A stretch of 64,000 nucleotides of DNA, from NCBI RefSeq assembly GCF_020622345.1, contig NZ_JACNMO010000001.1, forward strand, positions 62,001-126,000, written 5' to 3'. Positions 36,158 through 45,285 of this stretch are shown one piece after another. Position 1 is the stretch's first letter. Each line of letters opens with the position of its first letter. The translations under genes were made by a program, and so were the position numbers. The notes below the pieces were generated by a model, which was not told the DNA's origin, searched no databases, and saw only the letters and a list, made by a program, of their open reading frames with translations. Origin of the DNA: Roseobacter weihaiensis (GTDB taxonomy: Bacteria > Pseudomonadota > Alphaproteobacteria > Rhodobacterales > Rhodobacteraceae).

Positions 36158-38116
36158 ATGGCCCCAAAAGACAGTGTAATCTCCCTCACCTTTCCCGATG
36201 GCAATGCACGTGAGTACAACGCTGGCGTGACCGCAGGCGATGTGGCGGCCAGCATCTCCACCTCGCTGCGCAAGAAAGCCATCTCGGCCACCGTGAACGG
36301 CGCGCATTACGATCTGGCCTGGCCAATCGACGCAGACGCCTCCATCGCCATCCACACCATGGCGGATGAAGAGCAGGCCAATGAGCTCGTGCGACACGAC
36401 CTTGCCCATATCATGGCCCGCGCAGTGCAGGAGATCTGGCCGGACACCAAGGTCACCATCGGCCCGGTGATCGAGAACGGCTGGTATTACGACTTCGACC
36501 GGGCGGAGCCCTTCACCCCCGAAGACCTCGGCCTCATCGAGAAAAAGATGAAGGAAATCATCAACAAGCGTGACCCCGTGCGCACCGAAGTCTGGGACCG
36601 CGCCCGCGCGATCAAGCACTATGAGGACCTGGGCGAGCCCTACAAGGTCGAGCTGATCGAGGCGATCCCGGGCGATGAGCCGCTGCGCATGTACTGGCAC
36701 GGCGACTGGCAGGATCTCTGCCGTGGTCCGCACCTGCAGCACACCGGTCAGGTCCCGGGTGATGCCTTCAAGCTGATGTCCATTGCGGGCGCCTATTGGC
36801 GTGGCGACAGCGACCGCGCGATGCTGCAACGGATTTATGGCGTGGCCTTCACCGGCAAGGAGAAGCTGCGCGCGCATCTCAACATGCTGGAAGAGGCCGC
36901 CAAGCGCGACCACCGCAAGCTGGGCCGCGAGATGGACCTCTACCACATGCAGGAGGAGGCGCCGGGCCAGGTCTTCTGGCACCCCAACGGCTGGACCATC
37001 TACACCACTCTGCAGGACTACATGCGCCGCAAGCAGCGCGCAGGCGGCTACCGCGAGATCAACACCCCGCAGGTCGTGAACCGCAAGCTCTGGGAAGCCT
37101 CGGGTCACTGGGAGAAATACCAGGAGCACATGTTCATCGTTGAGGTGGAGGAGGAGCACGCGGCTGAGAAAGCCGTGAACGCGCTGAAACCGATGAACTG
37201 CCCCTGCCACGTGCAGGTGTTCAATCAGGGCCTCAAGTCCTATCGCGACCTGCCGCTGCGCCTGGCCGAGTTCGGCGCCTGCACCCGATATGAGCCCTCA
37301 GGCGCGCTGCACGGCATCATGCGCGTGCGCGGGTTCACGCAGGACGATGCGCATATCTTCTGCACCGAAGATCAGATCGAGGCGGAATGCGCGAAGTTCA
37401 TCAATTTCCTCGCCGATATCTATGATGATCTGGGGTTCGAGAAGTTCGAGATCAAATTCGCCACCCGGCCTGAAAAGCGCGTGGGTAGCGACGAGAGCTG
37501 GGATCACGTCGAAGGCGCGCTGGAGGCCGCGATCAAGGCCACCGGGCGCGAGTTTACCCTGGAGCCCGGAGATGGTGCCTTTTACGGCCCCAAGCTTGAC
37601 TTCTACCTGACCGACGCCATCGGCCGGGTCTGGCAGTGTGGCACCTTTCAGGTGGATCCGAACCTGCCCGAGCGTCTGGGCGCCACCTATATCGGCGAGG
37701 ACGGCGGCAAGCATCGGCCCTACATGCTGCACCGCGCCTGTCTGGGATCCTTCGAGCGGTTCATCGGCATCCTGATCGAGAACTCGGCGGGCAAGCTGCC
37801 CTTCTGGCTGGCCCCCCGGCAGGTGGTCGTGGCCTCGATCATCTCGGATGCGGATGACTATGTGGTGGAGGTTGTGGACGCGCTGAAAGCCGCAGGTGTG
37901 CGCGCCGAGGCCGATCTGCGGAACGAAAAAATCAACTACAAGGTCCGCGAACACTCCGTTGGGAAAGTACCGGTTATTCTGGCCGTCGGGGCCCGTGAAG
38001 TCGAACAGCGGACAGTCACGCTGCGGCGCCTCGGGGAGAAAAAGACCTCGGTCGAGTCGTTGAACGCTGTAACACAAGCCTTGGGTCGCGAGGCAACGCC
38101 TCCTGATCTTTTGTAA
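36158..38116 (+). CDS. thrS: Threonine--tRNA ligase
   Basis: The 652-residue class II synthetase is full length. Residues 1-62 form the TGS domain ([20 protein letters not shown]), followed by the editing domain with [11 protein letters not shown] and the catalytic core. Zinc ligands are in [10 protein letters not shown] and later His residues; motif 2 is in [20 protein letters not shown] and motif 3 in [15 protein letters not shown]. The C-terminal anticodon-binding domain ends in [11 protein letters not shown]. It charges tRNA-Thr. A hairpin covers its ribosome binding site and a clear terminator follows. Confidence 0.97.
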   Translation: MAPKDSVISLTFPDGNAREYNAGVTAGDVAASISTSLRKKAISATVNGAHYDLAWPIDADASIAIHTMADEEQANELVRHDLAHIMARAVQEIWPDTKVTIGPVIENGWYYDFDRAEPFTPEDLGLIEKKMKEIINKRDPVRTEVWDRARAIKHYEDLGEPYKVELIEAIPGDEPLRMYWHGDWQDLCRGPHLQHTGQVPGDAFKLMSIAGAYWRGDSDRAMLQRIYGVAFTGKEKLRAHLNMLEEAAKRDHRKLGREMDLYHMQEEAPGQVFWHPNGWTIYTTLQDYMRRKQRAGGYREINTPQVVNRKLWEASGHWEKYQEHMFIVEVEEEHAAEKAVNALKPMNCPCHVQVFNQGLKSYRDLPLRLAEFGACTRYEPSGALHGIMRVRGFTQDDAHIFCTEDQIEAECAKFINFLADIYDDLGFEKFEIKFATRPEKRVGSDESWDHVEGALEAAIKATGREFTLEPGDGAFYGPKLDFYLTDAIGRVWQCGTFQVDPNLPERLGATYIGEDGGKHRPYMLHRACLGSFERFIGILIENSAGKLPFWLAPRQVVVASIISDADDYVVEVVDALKAAGVRAEADLRNEKINYKVREHSVGKVPVILAVGAREVEQRTVTLRRLGEKKTSVESLNAVTQALGREATPPDLL

Positions 38117-38145
38117 CAAAACAACCGGCTTCACCGTAAAATCGG

Positions 38146-38185
38146 AAAACTCAGGTGAATTTGAAACATTTTGCCTGAGTTTTTC
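38146..38185 (+). terminator. Rho-independent terminator after thrS
   Basis: AAAACTCAGG (38146-38155) pairs with CCTGAGTTTT (38174-38183), a 10-bp stem whose 3' arm runs into the T stretch. It isolates thrS from the bufferin operon. Confidence 0.8.
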
Positions 38186-38317
38186 GAATTTCCCCGCCAA
38201 TCACTCACCCTTTGCTGACACAGATGTGACACACAGGCTCGTGAATGGTATGTTGGACGAGCTTTGTTACAACTAGCGGGCAACTGACCGACAGGTCGCA
38301 AATAAGGGAAAGAATAG

Positions 38318-38620
38318 ATGTCAAACACGATGAAAACCGTTGCAATCGCAAGTGCCGTGGCTGCCGCCTTTGTTGCGCAGTCGACAACTGCACAAGCTGC
38401 CGCCAAGGAAAAATGCTACGGTGTTTCCGTTGCTGGTGCGAACGACTGCGCCGCCGGCCCTGGCACAACCTGCGCTGGCACATCTACGGTTGACTACCAA
38501 GGCAACGCATGGACGCTGGTCGACGCAGGCACCTGCGCAGAAATTGAACTGCCCGATATGGCCGATGGCACACCGCGTCAGGGCTCGCTCGAAGAGCTTG
38601 AGCGCGACCTGCCGGCATAA
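38318..38620 (+). CDS. bufA: Bufferin-type metallophore precursor, BufA1/DUF2282 family
   Basis: The 100-residue precursor has a Sec signal peptide cleaved near residue 27 ([11 protein letters not shown]) and a core with four cysteines at 33, 44, 52 and 73 in the contexts [23 protein letters not shown] and GTCAEI, the DUF2282 pattern. From established work on the family, the MNIO enzyme BufB with BufC converts core cysteines to thiooxazole-type heterocycles, and the exported peptide binds copper. The acidic C-terminal tail ([10 protein letters not shown]) is unusual compared with forms I recall. A hairpin separates it from bufB. Confidence 0.88.
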   Translation: MSNTMKTVAIASAVAAAFVAQSTTAQAAAKEKCYGVSVAGANDCAAGPGTTCAGTSTVDYQGNAWTLVDAGTCAEIELPDMADGTPRQGSLEELERDLPA

Positions 38621-38634
38621 CTGAAACAAGTGGT

Positions 38635-38668
38635 GCGCCCGACGGTCAGTCCGCCGGGCGCCGCTTTT
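38635..38668 (+). terminator. Hairpin between bufA and bufB
   Basis: GCGCCCG (38635-38641) pairs with CGGGCGC (38655-38661), with an inner CGG/CCG stem across one A-C mismatch and a five-base loop. Four T follow at 38665-38668. It looks like a partial terminator that would give more precursor than enzyme mRNA. Confidence 0.7.
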
Positions 38669-38704
38669 GAAATAGTCGGCTGACCGCAATATCCGGAGAG
38701 CCCA

Positions 38705-39559
38705 ATGCTTGACACATCCCAAGGATCTGACCGCCTGCCTCTGGCGCCGGGCGTTGGATACAAATCCCAACATTTCAACGATGTGATGGAAGATCCCGGC
38801 CCCGTGGCCTGGCTCGAAATCCATGCCGAGAACTACATGGGCGATGGTGGCAGGCCCCACGCGCAACTGCGCGCGCTAAGGGAGCGGTTTGCCCTCTCTG
38901 TGCATGGTGTCGGGCTCAGCATTGGCGGCGCGGACCCTTTGGACAAGGCACATCTGACGCGGCTCAAGGACCTTGTCGCGTGGACAAAACCTGCCAGCTT
39001 TTCAGAGCACCTGGCCTGGTCAACGCATGGGGCCGAGTTCCTAAACGATCTTTTGCCCCTGCCCTACACGAACGCGACGCTTGACCGCGTGGCAGACCAT
39101 ATAGATGAGGTGCAGGAAACGCTGGGCTGCCAGATGCTCTTGGAAAACCCGTCAAGCTACCTGGCCTTTGCAGAAAGCACCTGGAGCGAGACTGATTTTC
39201 TCGCCAAATTGGTCAGACGTACCGGTTGTGGGCTTTTGCTCGATGTCAACAACGTCTTCATTTCGGCCACCAATCTGGGATATTCACCCCAGGGCTATAT
39301 CGATGCCTATCCGCTTGCCGCCGTTGGGGAAATCCATGTCGGCGGGCATGACGAAGACACCGACGATCATGGCGCGCCACTCTTGATCGACAGCCATAGC
39401 AAACCGGTGGTCGACCCGGTTTGGGGGCTGTTGGCGTATGCGCTGGCAAAGACCGGTCCGCGCCCCGTGCTGGTCGAATGGGATACGGATGTCCCCGACT
39501 GGTCCACCCTTCGGGCAGAGGCCAACCGGGCAGCGCGCGCATTGATCCCTGCGTCATGA
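38705..39559 (+). CDS. bufB: MNIO (DUF692) peptide-modifying oxidase BufB
   Basis: The 284-residue enzyme is a TIM-barrel multinuclear non-haem iron oxidase. Candidate metal ligands are spread as in the family: EIHAENYM (38-45), SVHGVGLS (65-72), FSEHLAW (99-105), LLENPSSY (145-152), LLDVNNVF (178-185), GEIHVGGHDED (209-218) and IDSHSKP (228-234). It modifies cysteines of the BufA precursor in the cytoplasm before export. GGAGAG precedes the ATG. Its stop overlaps the bufC start (ATGA). Confidence 0.92.
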   Translation: MLDTSQGSDRLPLAPGVGYKSQHFNDVMEDPGPVAWLEIHAENYMGDGGRPHAQLRALRERFALSVHGVGLSIGGADPLDKAHLTRLKDLVAWTKPASFSEHLAWSTHGAEFLNDLLPLPYTNATLDRVADHIDEVQETLGCQMLLENPSSYLAFAESTWSETDFLAKLVRRTGCGLLLDVNNVFISATNLGYSPQGYIDAYPLAAVGEIHVGGHDEDTDDHGAPLLIDSHSKPVVDPVWGLLAYALAKTGPRPVLVEWDTDVPDWSTLRAEANRAARALIPAS

Positions 39560-40314
39560 CTGTTACCCAATCAGGTTTCAGGAACGCTCTGATAGACGCA
39601 GATCTTGCAGTGCCCGAAGGCCTGAAAGATGGCCGGGGCGCCCCCGCCGGAGCGCGCTTTGCCGTCTATAGAAATAATGTCGTGCTGTCGCTGACCGAAG
39701 CGCTCTCTACAGGCTTCCCGCTGGTGCATAAACTGCTGGGAAGCCAGACGTTTGATCGTTTGGCAGGTGTTTTCGTCCGCGCCCATCCCCCCCGGTCACC
39801 ACTGATGATGCACTATGGCGCAGCGCTGCCAGATTTCCTGGATAGCTTCGAGCCTTTAGCGCATATTGGGTATCTGTCGGACTGTGCGCGGCTCGATCTG
39901 GCGATACGCAGATCCTATCACGCCGGCGATGCTGAGCCACTTGATCCCCTCCGGCTGCAACAAGACCCACGCGCTGTGATGGCATTGCAGATATCGCCGA
40001 GCCCCGCGACCCAGGTTCTCTGCTCAAACTGGCCGCTCTTCGACATCTGGCGCTTCAACATGATACCGGATGCGCCCAAGCCCGAAGCGGTTCCGCAGGA
40101 CGTGATGGTGACGCGCGCCGATTTTGATCCCCAGCCTCACCTTTTGCCTTCAGGGGCGGCTCTTTGGCTTGACGCCTTGACCGCAGGTCACAGCCTTGGT
40201 GCCGCCAGCGAAAAAGCGGCCGCCACGCACCCCACGTTCGATCTGGCCTCTACCCTGACGCTGGCGCTCAGCACTGCCGCGCTGACGGAAAACACGACAA
40301 AGGAAATACAATGA
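39556..40314 (+). CDS. bufC: BufC (DUF2063) partner of the MNIO enzyme
   Basis: The 252-residue protein starts with the DUF2063 region (RFAVYRNNVVLSLTEALSTGFP, about residues 36-56), labelled DNA-binding in databases but acting in these operons as the precursor-recognition partner of the MNIO enzyme. The C-terminal half is an alpha/beta domain containing WPLFDIWRFNM. ATG 39556 sits inside the bufB stop and its own stop overlaps the doxX start, so the three genes are tightly coupled. Confidence 0.88.
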   Translation: MTVTQSGFRNALIDADLAVPEGLKDGRGAPAGARFAVYRNNVVLSLTEALSTGFPLVHKLLGSQTFDRLAGVFVRAHPPRSPLMMHYGAALPDFLDSFEPLAHIGYLSDCARLDLAIRRSYHAGDAEPLDPLRLQQDPRAVMALQISPSPATQVLCSNWPLFDIWRFNMIPDAPKPEAVPQDVMVTRADFDPQPHLLPSGAALWLDALTAGHSLGAASEKAAATHPTFDLASTLTLALSTAALTENTTKEIQ

Positions 40315-40859
40315 TTACGCTATACTCCACCCTCACCGATCGCCTCTCCCGAGCTGATTGGGTCCTCACGACGCTGGCGCGTCTTGTCTTTGCAGGTACG
40401 CTGCTGATGTATTTCTGGGTGTCTGGCATGACAAAGCTTGGCGATGGAGCACTGGGGGTTTTCCAACCCTCCGTTGGCGCATATGCACAGATCTTTCCCA
40501 AAGCCATGGAAGCGGTCACCTTTGACATCACACAGTTGTCGCTTTGGCACTGGGCTGTTGTCACGGCCGGAACCCTGGCGGAGTTCATCCTGCCCGCTCT
40601 GATCGTGATCGGCCTGCTGACCCGCCTGTCTGCCCTGGGCATGATTGGCTTTCTTGTCGTGCAGTCACTGACCGACCTCTACGGTCACGGCGGCTTTGAA
40701 CACACGGAGACTTTCGGCGCATGGTTCGACCGCTTTCCCGACAGTGTCATTCTGGACCAGCGGGCCTTCTGGGTCTTTTTGCTGCTGGTGATTGTCATCA
40801 AAGGCGCCGGGCCCCTGTCGCTCGATAACGCGCTGCGCCGCCGCACGGCAGAAGCCTGA
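40311..40859 (+). CDS. DoxX family membrane protein of the bufferin operon
   Basis: A 182-residue inner membrane protein with four helices (about residues 24-44, 75-98, 104-122 and 146-164), the DoxX layout; RLVFAGTLLMYFWVSGMTKL is the first. DoxX proteins often end bufABC operons, where a redox or quinone-linked role is suspected but not proven. It begins in an ATGA overlap with bufC. The segment between helices 1 and 2 is longer than in minimal DoxX proteins. Confidence 0.85.
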   Translation: MITLYSTLTDRLSRADWVLTTLARLVFAGTLLMYFWVSGMTKLGDGALGVFQPSVGAYAQIFPKAMEAVTFDITQLSLWHWAVVTAGTLAEFILPALIVIGLLTRLSALGMIGFLVVQSLTDLYGHGGFEHTETFGAWFDRFPDSVILDQRAFWVFLLLVIVIKGAGPLSLDNALRRRTAEA

Positions 40860-40873
40860 ATGCGAAGGGCCCG

Positions 40874-41191
40874 TCAGGCCGCTCCCAGAGCGGCCCGCAC
40901 TTCTGCGGTCCAACCCAGATACATCCGGTCTTCATCGACAATCAGAGGGCGTTTCATCAAGGCAGGATACGCCTTGATCAGCGCCAGCGGTGGCCCGGTG
41001 CGCTCTTGATCAGATAGTCCCCGCCAGGTCGTTGATCGCGTGTTTAAAAGGGCGTCCCCAAAGGTTGCATGGGCGGCTCCCAATACTTCGGACGGCACCC
41101 CCTCCGACCGCACATCTAACAGTTGCGCAGTCGGCAAAGCTTTCAGCGCTTTGCGGCATGTATCACAGTTTTTCAGCCCGTAAAGTTGCAT
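40874..41191 (-). CDS. ArsC/Spx-family thioredoxin-fold protein
   Basis: The 105-residue protein has the ArsC family fold: LYGLKNCDTCRKAL (residues 3-16) with CxxC at Cys10 and Cys13, then LLDVRSEGVP and LIKAYPALMKRPLIVD (about 75-90), the cis-Pro region. Members include glutaredoxin-dependent arsenate reductases and YffB-like proteins of unknown substrate; the CDTC pair and absence of the longer arsenate loop favour the YffB-like group. ATG at 41191 is chosen, with one in-frame at 41209 possible. It converges on the bufferin operon. Confidence 0.82.
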   Translation of the reverse strand: MQLYGLKNCDTCRKALKALPTAQLLDVRSEGVPSEVLGAAHATFGDALLNTRSTTWRGLSDQERTGPPLALIKAYPALMKRPLIVDEDRMYLGWTAEVRAALGAA

Positions 41192-41380
41192 AATTATTCC
41201 CCGCTTCATCTCTGTCCTAAAGCAGTTTTGATCGGTTTACACGGCCAGTGGGTTGATTTTTTCCAACAAAGTACAATCTTCTTAATCGTACTGCAGGTTC
41301 GGATTACATCCGGTTGCGCTGGAAAGAAGACAACGTCGATCAAGGGACGTTGTGGCAATGTAAAAGGAGGCCCGGAACAG

Positions 41381-41587
41381 ATGCCAACTGGCACCGTTAA
41401 GTGGTTTAACACAACCAAAGGCTATGGTTTCATAGCACCCGAAGGCGGGGGATCTGACGTTTTTGTTCACATTTCCGCCGTTGAACGTTCTGGACTAACA
41501 GGGCTCGCAGACGACCAAAAAGTCAGTTTCGAGCTCAGCGAAGGCCGCGACGGCCGACAAATGGCAAGTGATCTCAAGCTTCTTTAA
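41381..41587 (+). CDS. Cold shock protein
   Basis: A 68-residue single cold shock domain with RNP1 (KGYGFIAPE, near residues 13-21) and RNP2 (VFVHISAV, near 27-34), so it should bind single-stranded nucleic acid as an RNA chaperone. AAAAGGAGG lies a little upstream of the ATG. About 170 bases separate it from the divergent ArsC-like gene, enough for the long leader often found on cold shock mRNAs. Confidence 0.93.
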   Translation: MPTGTVKWFNTTKGYGFIAPEGGGSDVFVHISAVERSGLTGLADDQKVSFELSEGRDGRQMASDLKLL

Positions 41588-41986
41588 ACCTGACAGCTCA
41601 GCCTATGAGACGGTGCATGCAAGCGACATGCACCGATATACCGTGTAAGTGCCCTGCGTTGACCGACGCAACGACGGCATCAAACAGCGATGTTGAAGAT
41701 CCAGATGGCACAGCATACTTCCCGTCCTAGGTCTGGCGCAACGCGTTTTTTTGTGACGCGCCTACTGTGTCATGCGTATTTTCTGCGACCCGTGGATCAA
41801 AGAATAGGCCGCATTTAGAGGCAGCTTTTTTGAACAATCCCTGCAGTGGATCCATTATTGTTGCGCAAAAAGCCGCTACACCACAATTTTGCTCAAAAGA
41901 AACCAGAACTCGATCCTTTTCCCGACACGCGCCCGCTCTAGACAGATTCCACACAATTTGGTGATCATAGAAAGAGTGCCCGCGCT
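41588..41986. other. 399-bp region without a recognised gene
   Basis: Just after the cold shock gene, CGGTGCATG (41611-41619) and CATGCACCG (41627-41635) form a perfect 9-bp hairpin with no T tract, possibly an mRNA-end structure. The rest is less GC-rich than neighbouring genes and carries no convincing reading frame or transposase motif. Confidence 0.5.
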
Positions 41987-42655
41987 ATGAAGTATGTTTT
42001 TACTCCCCGTCCGCTGCCTGGTCTGCCCGCCTTAACACGTCATCTGCGCGCTTTTCGAGCCAGTGAGAGCGGCGCGACAACCACAGATTTTGTGATCATG
42101 GCTGCTATGGGCGTCGCGCTGGCGGCCGTAACGGTCGCCATGACGCGCGATGGCGCCGAGGTCAGCACAACCAAAACAGCGGCATCTTTGGAGCAGAACA
42201 ATACGACGATGTTCGGAAAGCTCAGGGAAGGGCAACGGGCAGTGGCCCGCGAATTCAACAGCGCGCAGGACGACAATTCCTACTCGGGCGAATACAACGG
42301 CCAAGACTCTTATAACTCAGGCCAGCAATCCTCAGATAACGGAGAGGCCGGTGGCGGGCAGAACGGCGGGGCGACCGGATCCGACGCCGAGACAGGCGAT
42401 CAGGAAACCGCAGATGCGGACCAGAATTCCGAGGATGCCGGGACTGAAACCGCAGACACAGCGACGGATGCTGGCGATACCAATCCCAGCGGGACGGACA
42501 CAGCCTCCAACGGAGGCAGTGACGCGGACAATGACAATGAGGACAATGATCGTGGGGACGGTGGCGGCGACGGTGATTTCGCCGAGCTGGAAGAAGAGGA
42601 GGAAGACAGGGCGAAGCGCTGTACCCCCGGTCGCGAGCGGAAGGGCGAATGCTGA
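41987..42655 (+). CDS. Pilin-like protein with acidic low-complexity tail
   Basis: The 222-residue protein starts like a Flp/TadE-type pilin: a basic leader, ESGATTTDFVIMAAMG (about residues 25-40) and a hydrophobic helix to about residue 52. A short linker (about 53-90) leads to 110 residues made mostly of Asp, Gly, Glu, Asn, Thr and Ser, with DNDNEDNDRGDGGGDGD, then EEEEED. It ends with a basic Cys-containing tail (RCTPGRERKGEC). No known domain fits the tail. A membrane-anchored or exported role is inferred. Confidence 0.7.
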   Translation: MKYVFTPRPLPGLPALTRHLRAFRASESGATTTDFVIMAAMGVALAAVTVAMTRDGAEVSTTKTAASLEQNNTTMFGKLREGQRAVAREFNSAQDDNSYSGEYNGQDSYNSGQQSSDNGEAGGGQNGGATGSDAETGDQETADADQNSEDAGTETADTATDAGDTNPSGTDTASNGGSDADNDNEDNDRGDGGGDGDFAELEEEEEDRAKRCTPGRERKGEC

Positions 42656-42887
42656 GAGGCTTTTCCCTGCGCGCGGGCAAGTTGCTCACCATGGCCCGAG
42701 CATTCTCGTTACCTGAAAGTGATCCTCTCGGTTGAGACATCTGGCTTCAGAACTGAAAGGAATGGCCTTCTGGACACGGCCCGGAGATACAAGCGGCGCC
42801 GTCAATTGGCCCCAGCGCGTCTCAACCGATGGGGTGAGTGGCGTCTTGGAAAGGGAGTGACAAGCAATACATTTTCAACATGGCACC

Positions 42888-42965
42888 GCGCCCGAACCGA
42901 GGGGCAGGAAGCGAAGCGTCCGCCCCGTGGGGGCGGTTCGGGCGCTGCCCAATCACAGATTGGGC
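42888..42965. repeat. Double palindromic element
   Basis: Arms GCGCCCGAACCG (42888-42899) and CGGTTCGGGCGC (42934-42945) are perfect 12-bp inverted repeats enclosing a GC-rich inner stem. A second perfect hairpin follows at once: GCCCAATC (42947-42954), ACA, GATTGGGC (42958-42965). The pairing resembles REP-like intergenic elements. The 329 bases 42656-42984 contain nothing else recognised; a short frame from 42719 is not supported. Confidence 0.7.
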
Positions 42966-42984
42966 ACTACCATCCTTGGAAACT

Positions 42985-43656
42985 TTAGTGATTTTTTAGT
43001 CGCTGGCGCCTTGCCTCAAGTCTTCCGGGCATGGAGATTGAGTACTGAAGAAACATATCAACAAAGCCTCGCAACTCGTTGCAATCACCTTCGTATGCTT
43101 CAACGTAGCGATGCTTGTGATACTGTCCAATTACCCTGATTTGATGCGCCTATTCTTTCAATGCATCGGTTATCGATCCGTCAGACGCCAAATCGTTTAT
43201 TCGACGCGTCAGATCTATCTTTTCAGCTGACTCATCCGCGGCCTGCGTTTCGCCAACGCCAGATTTAATCGTAATACATGCAAATTCGAGCGCTTGCAGA
43301 TATAGTTGCACTGCAGCTTTCCACCTTTTTGCCGCAAAGTTGAATTCAGCGTCCAAATAGGTGTTCTTCAAAACATCGGGTAGAAAGTCCGGTACTTTCA
43401 AATCAGGCTTTGGAAACTGGGCGGCCTCGTATAATTCTTCAAAATCAATAACTACCTTGTCTTCCTGATAACCTTCAAAACGATGCCAATAACCTGAATT
43501 CAAATGAAAGCTAATAAATGAACCCCGTTGGCAACTATCACACGCGACAAGACAAAATGAACGCATATTTATGCTTTCAGATTTACGAGTGTGATGCCCT
43601 CGCAATCTACCTATAGAAACAACACCGCAATACCCGCAGGAATACTTTATCGCCAT
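42985..43656 (-). pseudogene. DUF4145-type protein interrupted by an amber codon
   Basis: From ATG 43656 (AGGAAA 8 bases before it) the frame gives a zinc-ribbon-like N-terminus (CGYCGVV and CDSCQRG) and a helical domain ending SITDALKE at an in-frame TAG (43150-43152). The same frame continues AHQIRVIGQYHKHRY and GRLEARRQRLKNH to TAA at 42985-42987, 54 more codons. DUF4145 proteins usually read LKEWAH at this point, so TAG replaces a Trp TGG. The truncated product would have 168 residues. The gene is AT-richer than its neighbours, suggesting transfer. Confidence 0.75.
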
Positions 43657-43744
43657 TACTTTGTTTCCTGAAAACATCTGGCCACGTCTCCCGGCGCACC
43701 CATTTTTCCAATTGAAACGCTCTCTTGGAGCCTTTCAACCCCGA

Positions 43745-44674
43745 CTACGCGGGGTCATTCAAAACCCCAATAAACTCCCGCCATTCGCCCTTGCTCATAC
43801 CGCTCGTCTCCTGCGTCACGTCCTCGCCTTTCAGCATACGCTTCACACAGTCCAGCGCCTTGCCGGACATGGTGGCCCCGCCCAGGCGGTAATCCTCAAA
43901 CGCACCGTAAGCCGCCGGGACCCAGTCGGCGACCATGGCGCAAATCGCGTCCGCATAGACCCGGATTTCATATTGGGCGTGGGCGTCGGCGCGCAGGCGC
44001 AGGAAGTGGAAGAGGTTGTGCAGGTCCACCTTCCAGTACCATTGAGTGTAGACATTGGCGGGCAGGTTCATGCGGGCGAGTTCACGGGCCAGGCCGTCTT
44101 GCTTTTCACCATCTGGCCCATCCTGAGAGATCATGGATTCGTAATGATCATAGGCGCGATTGCTGTCGGCCTTGAGGATTTCGAGGACCCGGGCGGCTTC
44201 GGCGCCTTCGAGCACACCGCCCCGGCCCTGATTGTTGACCACGGATTGCGCGTTGATGTGTTCGGGCGCGGGGATGTAGAATTCGCGGTCGAGGATCGAG
44301 TAGCGGGCGGAGTATTCGTTGACGTTGGCAGTGCGGTGGCGAATCCACTGGCGCGCGACGAAGACGGGCAGTTTCACGTGCAGCTTGATCTCGCACATCT
44401 CGAAGGGGGTGGAGTGCCAGTGACGCATGAGATAGCGGATCAGCCCTTCGTCGTTCTGGACCGATTTTGTGCCCTTTCCATAGGACACGCGCGCCGCTTG
44501 ACAGATGGCCGCATCGTCACCCATGTAGTCGATCACCCGGACAAAACCGTGATCGAGAACGGGGACAGCCTTGTAAAGATGTGCCTCCATGCCCGGCGCG
44601 ACCGCGCGCAGGGTCGGCGCAGGCGTTGCGCGAAGGTCGTCGATTTCGGCTTGTTGGTCCGGGCTGAGCGGCAT
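43745..44674 (-). CDS. thyX: FAD-dependent thymidylate synthase
   Basis: The 309-residue enzyme makes dTMP from dUMP with FAD and methylene-tetrahydrofolate. The ThyX signature is seen as [15 protein letters not shown] at about residues 113-127, and the C-terminal substrate arm as [19 protein letters not shown]-like [17 protein letters not shown] at 44674 follows AAAGGA. Length is somewhat above the classic 220-260 residues, as common in alphaproteobacteria. Presence of thyX suggests that thyA may be absent. Confidence 0.95.
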   Translation of the reverse strand: MPLSPDQQAEIDDLRATPAPTLRAVAPGMEAHLYKAVPVLDHGFVRVIDYMGDDAAICQAARVSYGKGTKSVQNDEGLIRYLMRHWHSTPFEMCEIKLHVKLPVFVARQWIRHRTANVNEYSARYSILDREFYIPAPEHINAQSVVNNQGRGGVLEGAEAARVLEILKADSNRAYDHYESMISQDGPDGEKQDGLARELARMNLPANVYTQWYWKVDLHNLFHFLRLRADAHAQYEIRVYADAICAMVADWVPAAYGAFEDYRLGGATMSGKALDCVKRMLKGEDVTQETSGMSKGEWREFIGVLNDPA

Positions 44675-44856
44675 GAGCTGTCCTTTCAAGGGGCGTGAGT
44701 CGCCCGCAACTATATCTGGGCAAATGCCGGGGCGGAACAGCTATATAGGGTAGAGGGCAAAACTATCAGCCCCCCATCACGTCTGCGGGATGGTGCTGGC
44801 GCAAGCAGATTGTCATGCTAAGCTATCTTAACAATTTATCAGTCAGGAGAGAATGA

Positions 44857-45285
44857 ATGAGCCTCAGGTATCTGCACACGATGGTTCGGGTAAAAGATCT
44901 GGAAAAGTCGATCGCATTTTACGAACTTCTGGGCCTGAAAGAAACCCGCCGGATGGACAGTGAAGGCGGGCGCTTCACGCTGGTGTTCATGGCACCACCC
45001 GGGCAGGAGGAGTGCCCGGTGGAGTTGACCTACAATTGGGACGGCGATGACGCCTTGCCCAGCGACAGCCGCCATTTTGGCCATCTGGCCTACCGGGTGG
45101 GCAACATTTACGAGACCTGCCAGCACCTGATGGACAATGGCGTCACGATCAATCGCCCCCCGCGCGATGGGCACATGGCCTTTGTCCGCTCCCCCGACAA
45201 CATCTCGATCGAGCTTTTGCAGGAGGGCGACAACCTCGCCCCGGCCGAGCCGTGGTCCAGTATGGAAAACACCGGGCATTGGTGA
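44857..45285 (+). CDS. gloA: Lactoylglutathione lyase (glyoxalase I)
   Basis: A 142-residue glyoxalase I: YLHTMVRVKDLEKSIAFYE opens the first beta-alpha-beta module with His7 as a metal ligand, VELTYNWDG carries a glutamate ligand (near residue 56), FGHLAYRV the second His (near 74) and ISIELLQ the final glutamate (near 122). It isomerises the methylglyoxal-glutathione adduct to S-lactoylglutathione. Its stop overlaps the start of the DUF1194 gene (GTGA). Confidence 0.95.
   Translation: MSLRYLHTMVRVKDLEKSIAFYELLGLKETRRMDSEGGRFTLVFMAPPGQEECPVELTYNWDGDDALPSDSRHFGHLAYRVGNIYETCQHLMDNGVTINRPPRDGHMAFVRSPDNISIELLQEGDNLAPAEPWSSMENTGHW

Noticed and set aside
41727-41954. 75-codon minus-strand frame, possible transposase remnant
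   Set aside because: No transposase motif or terminal repeats could be found; composition alone is not enough.
42719-42988. 89-codon plus-strand frame over the palindromic element
   Set aside because: Half of it is made of the inverted repeats, and no ribosome binding site or homology was seen.
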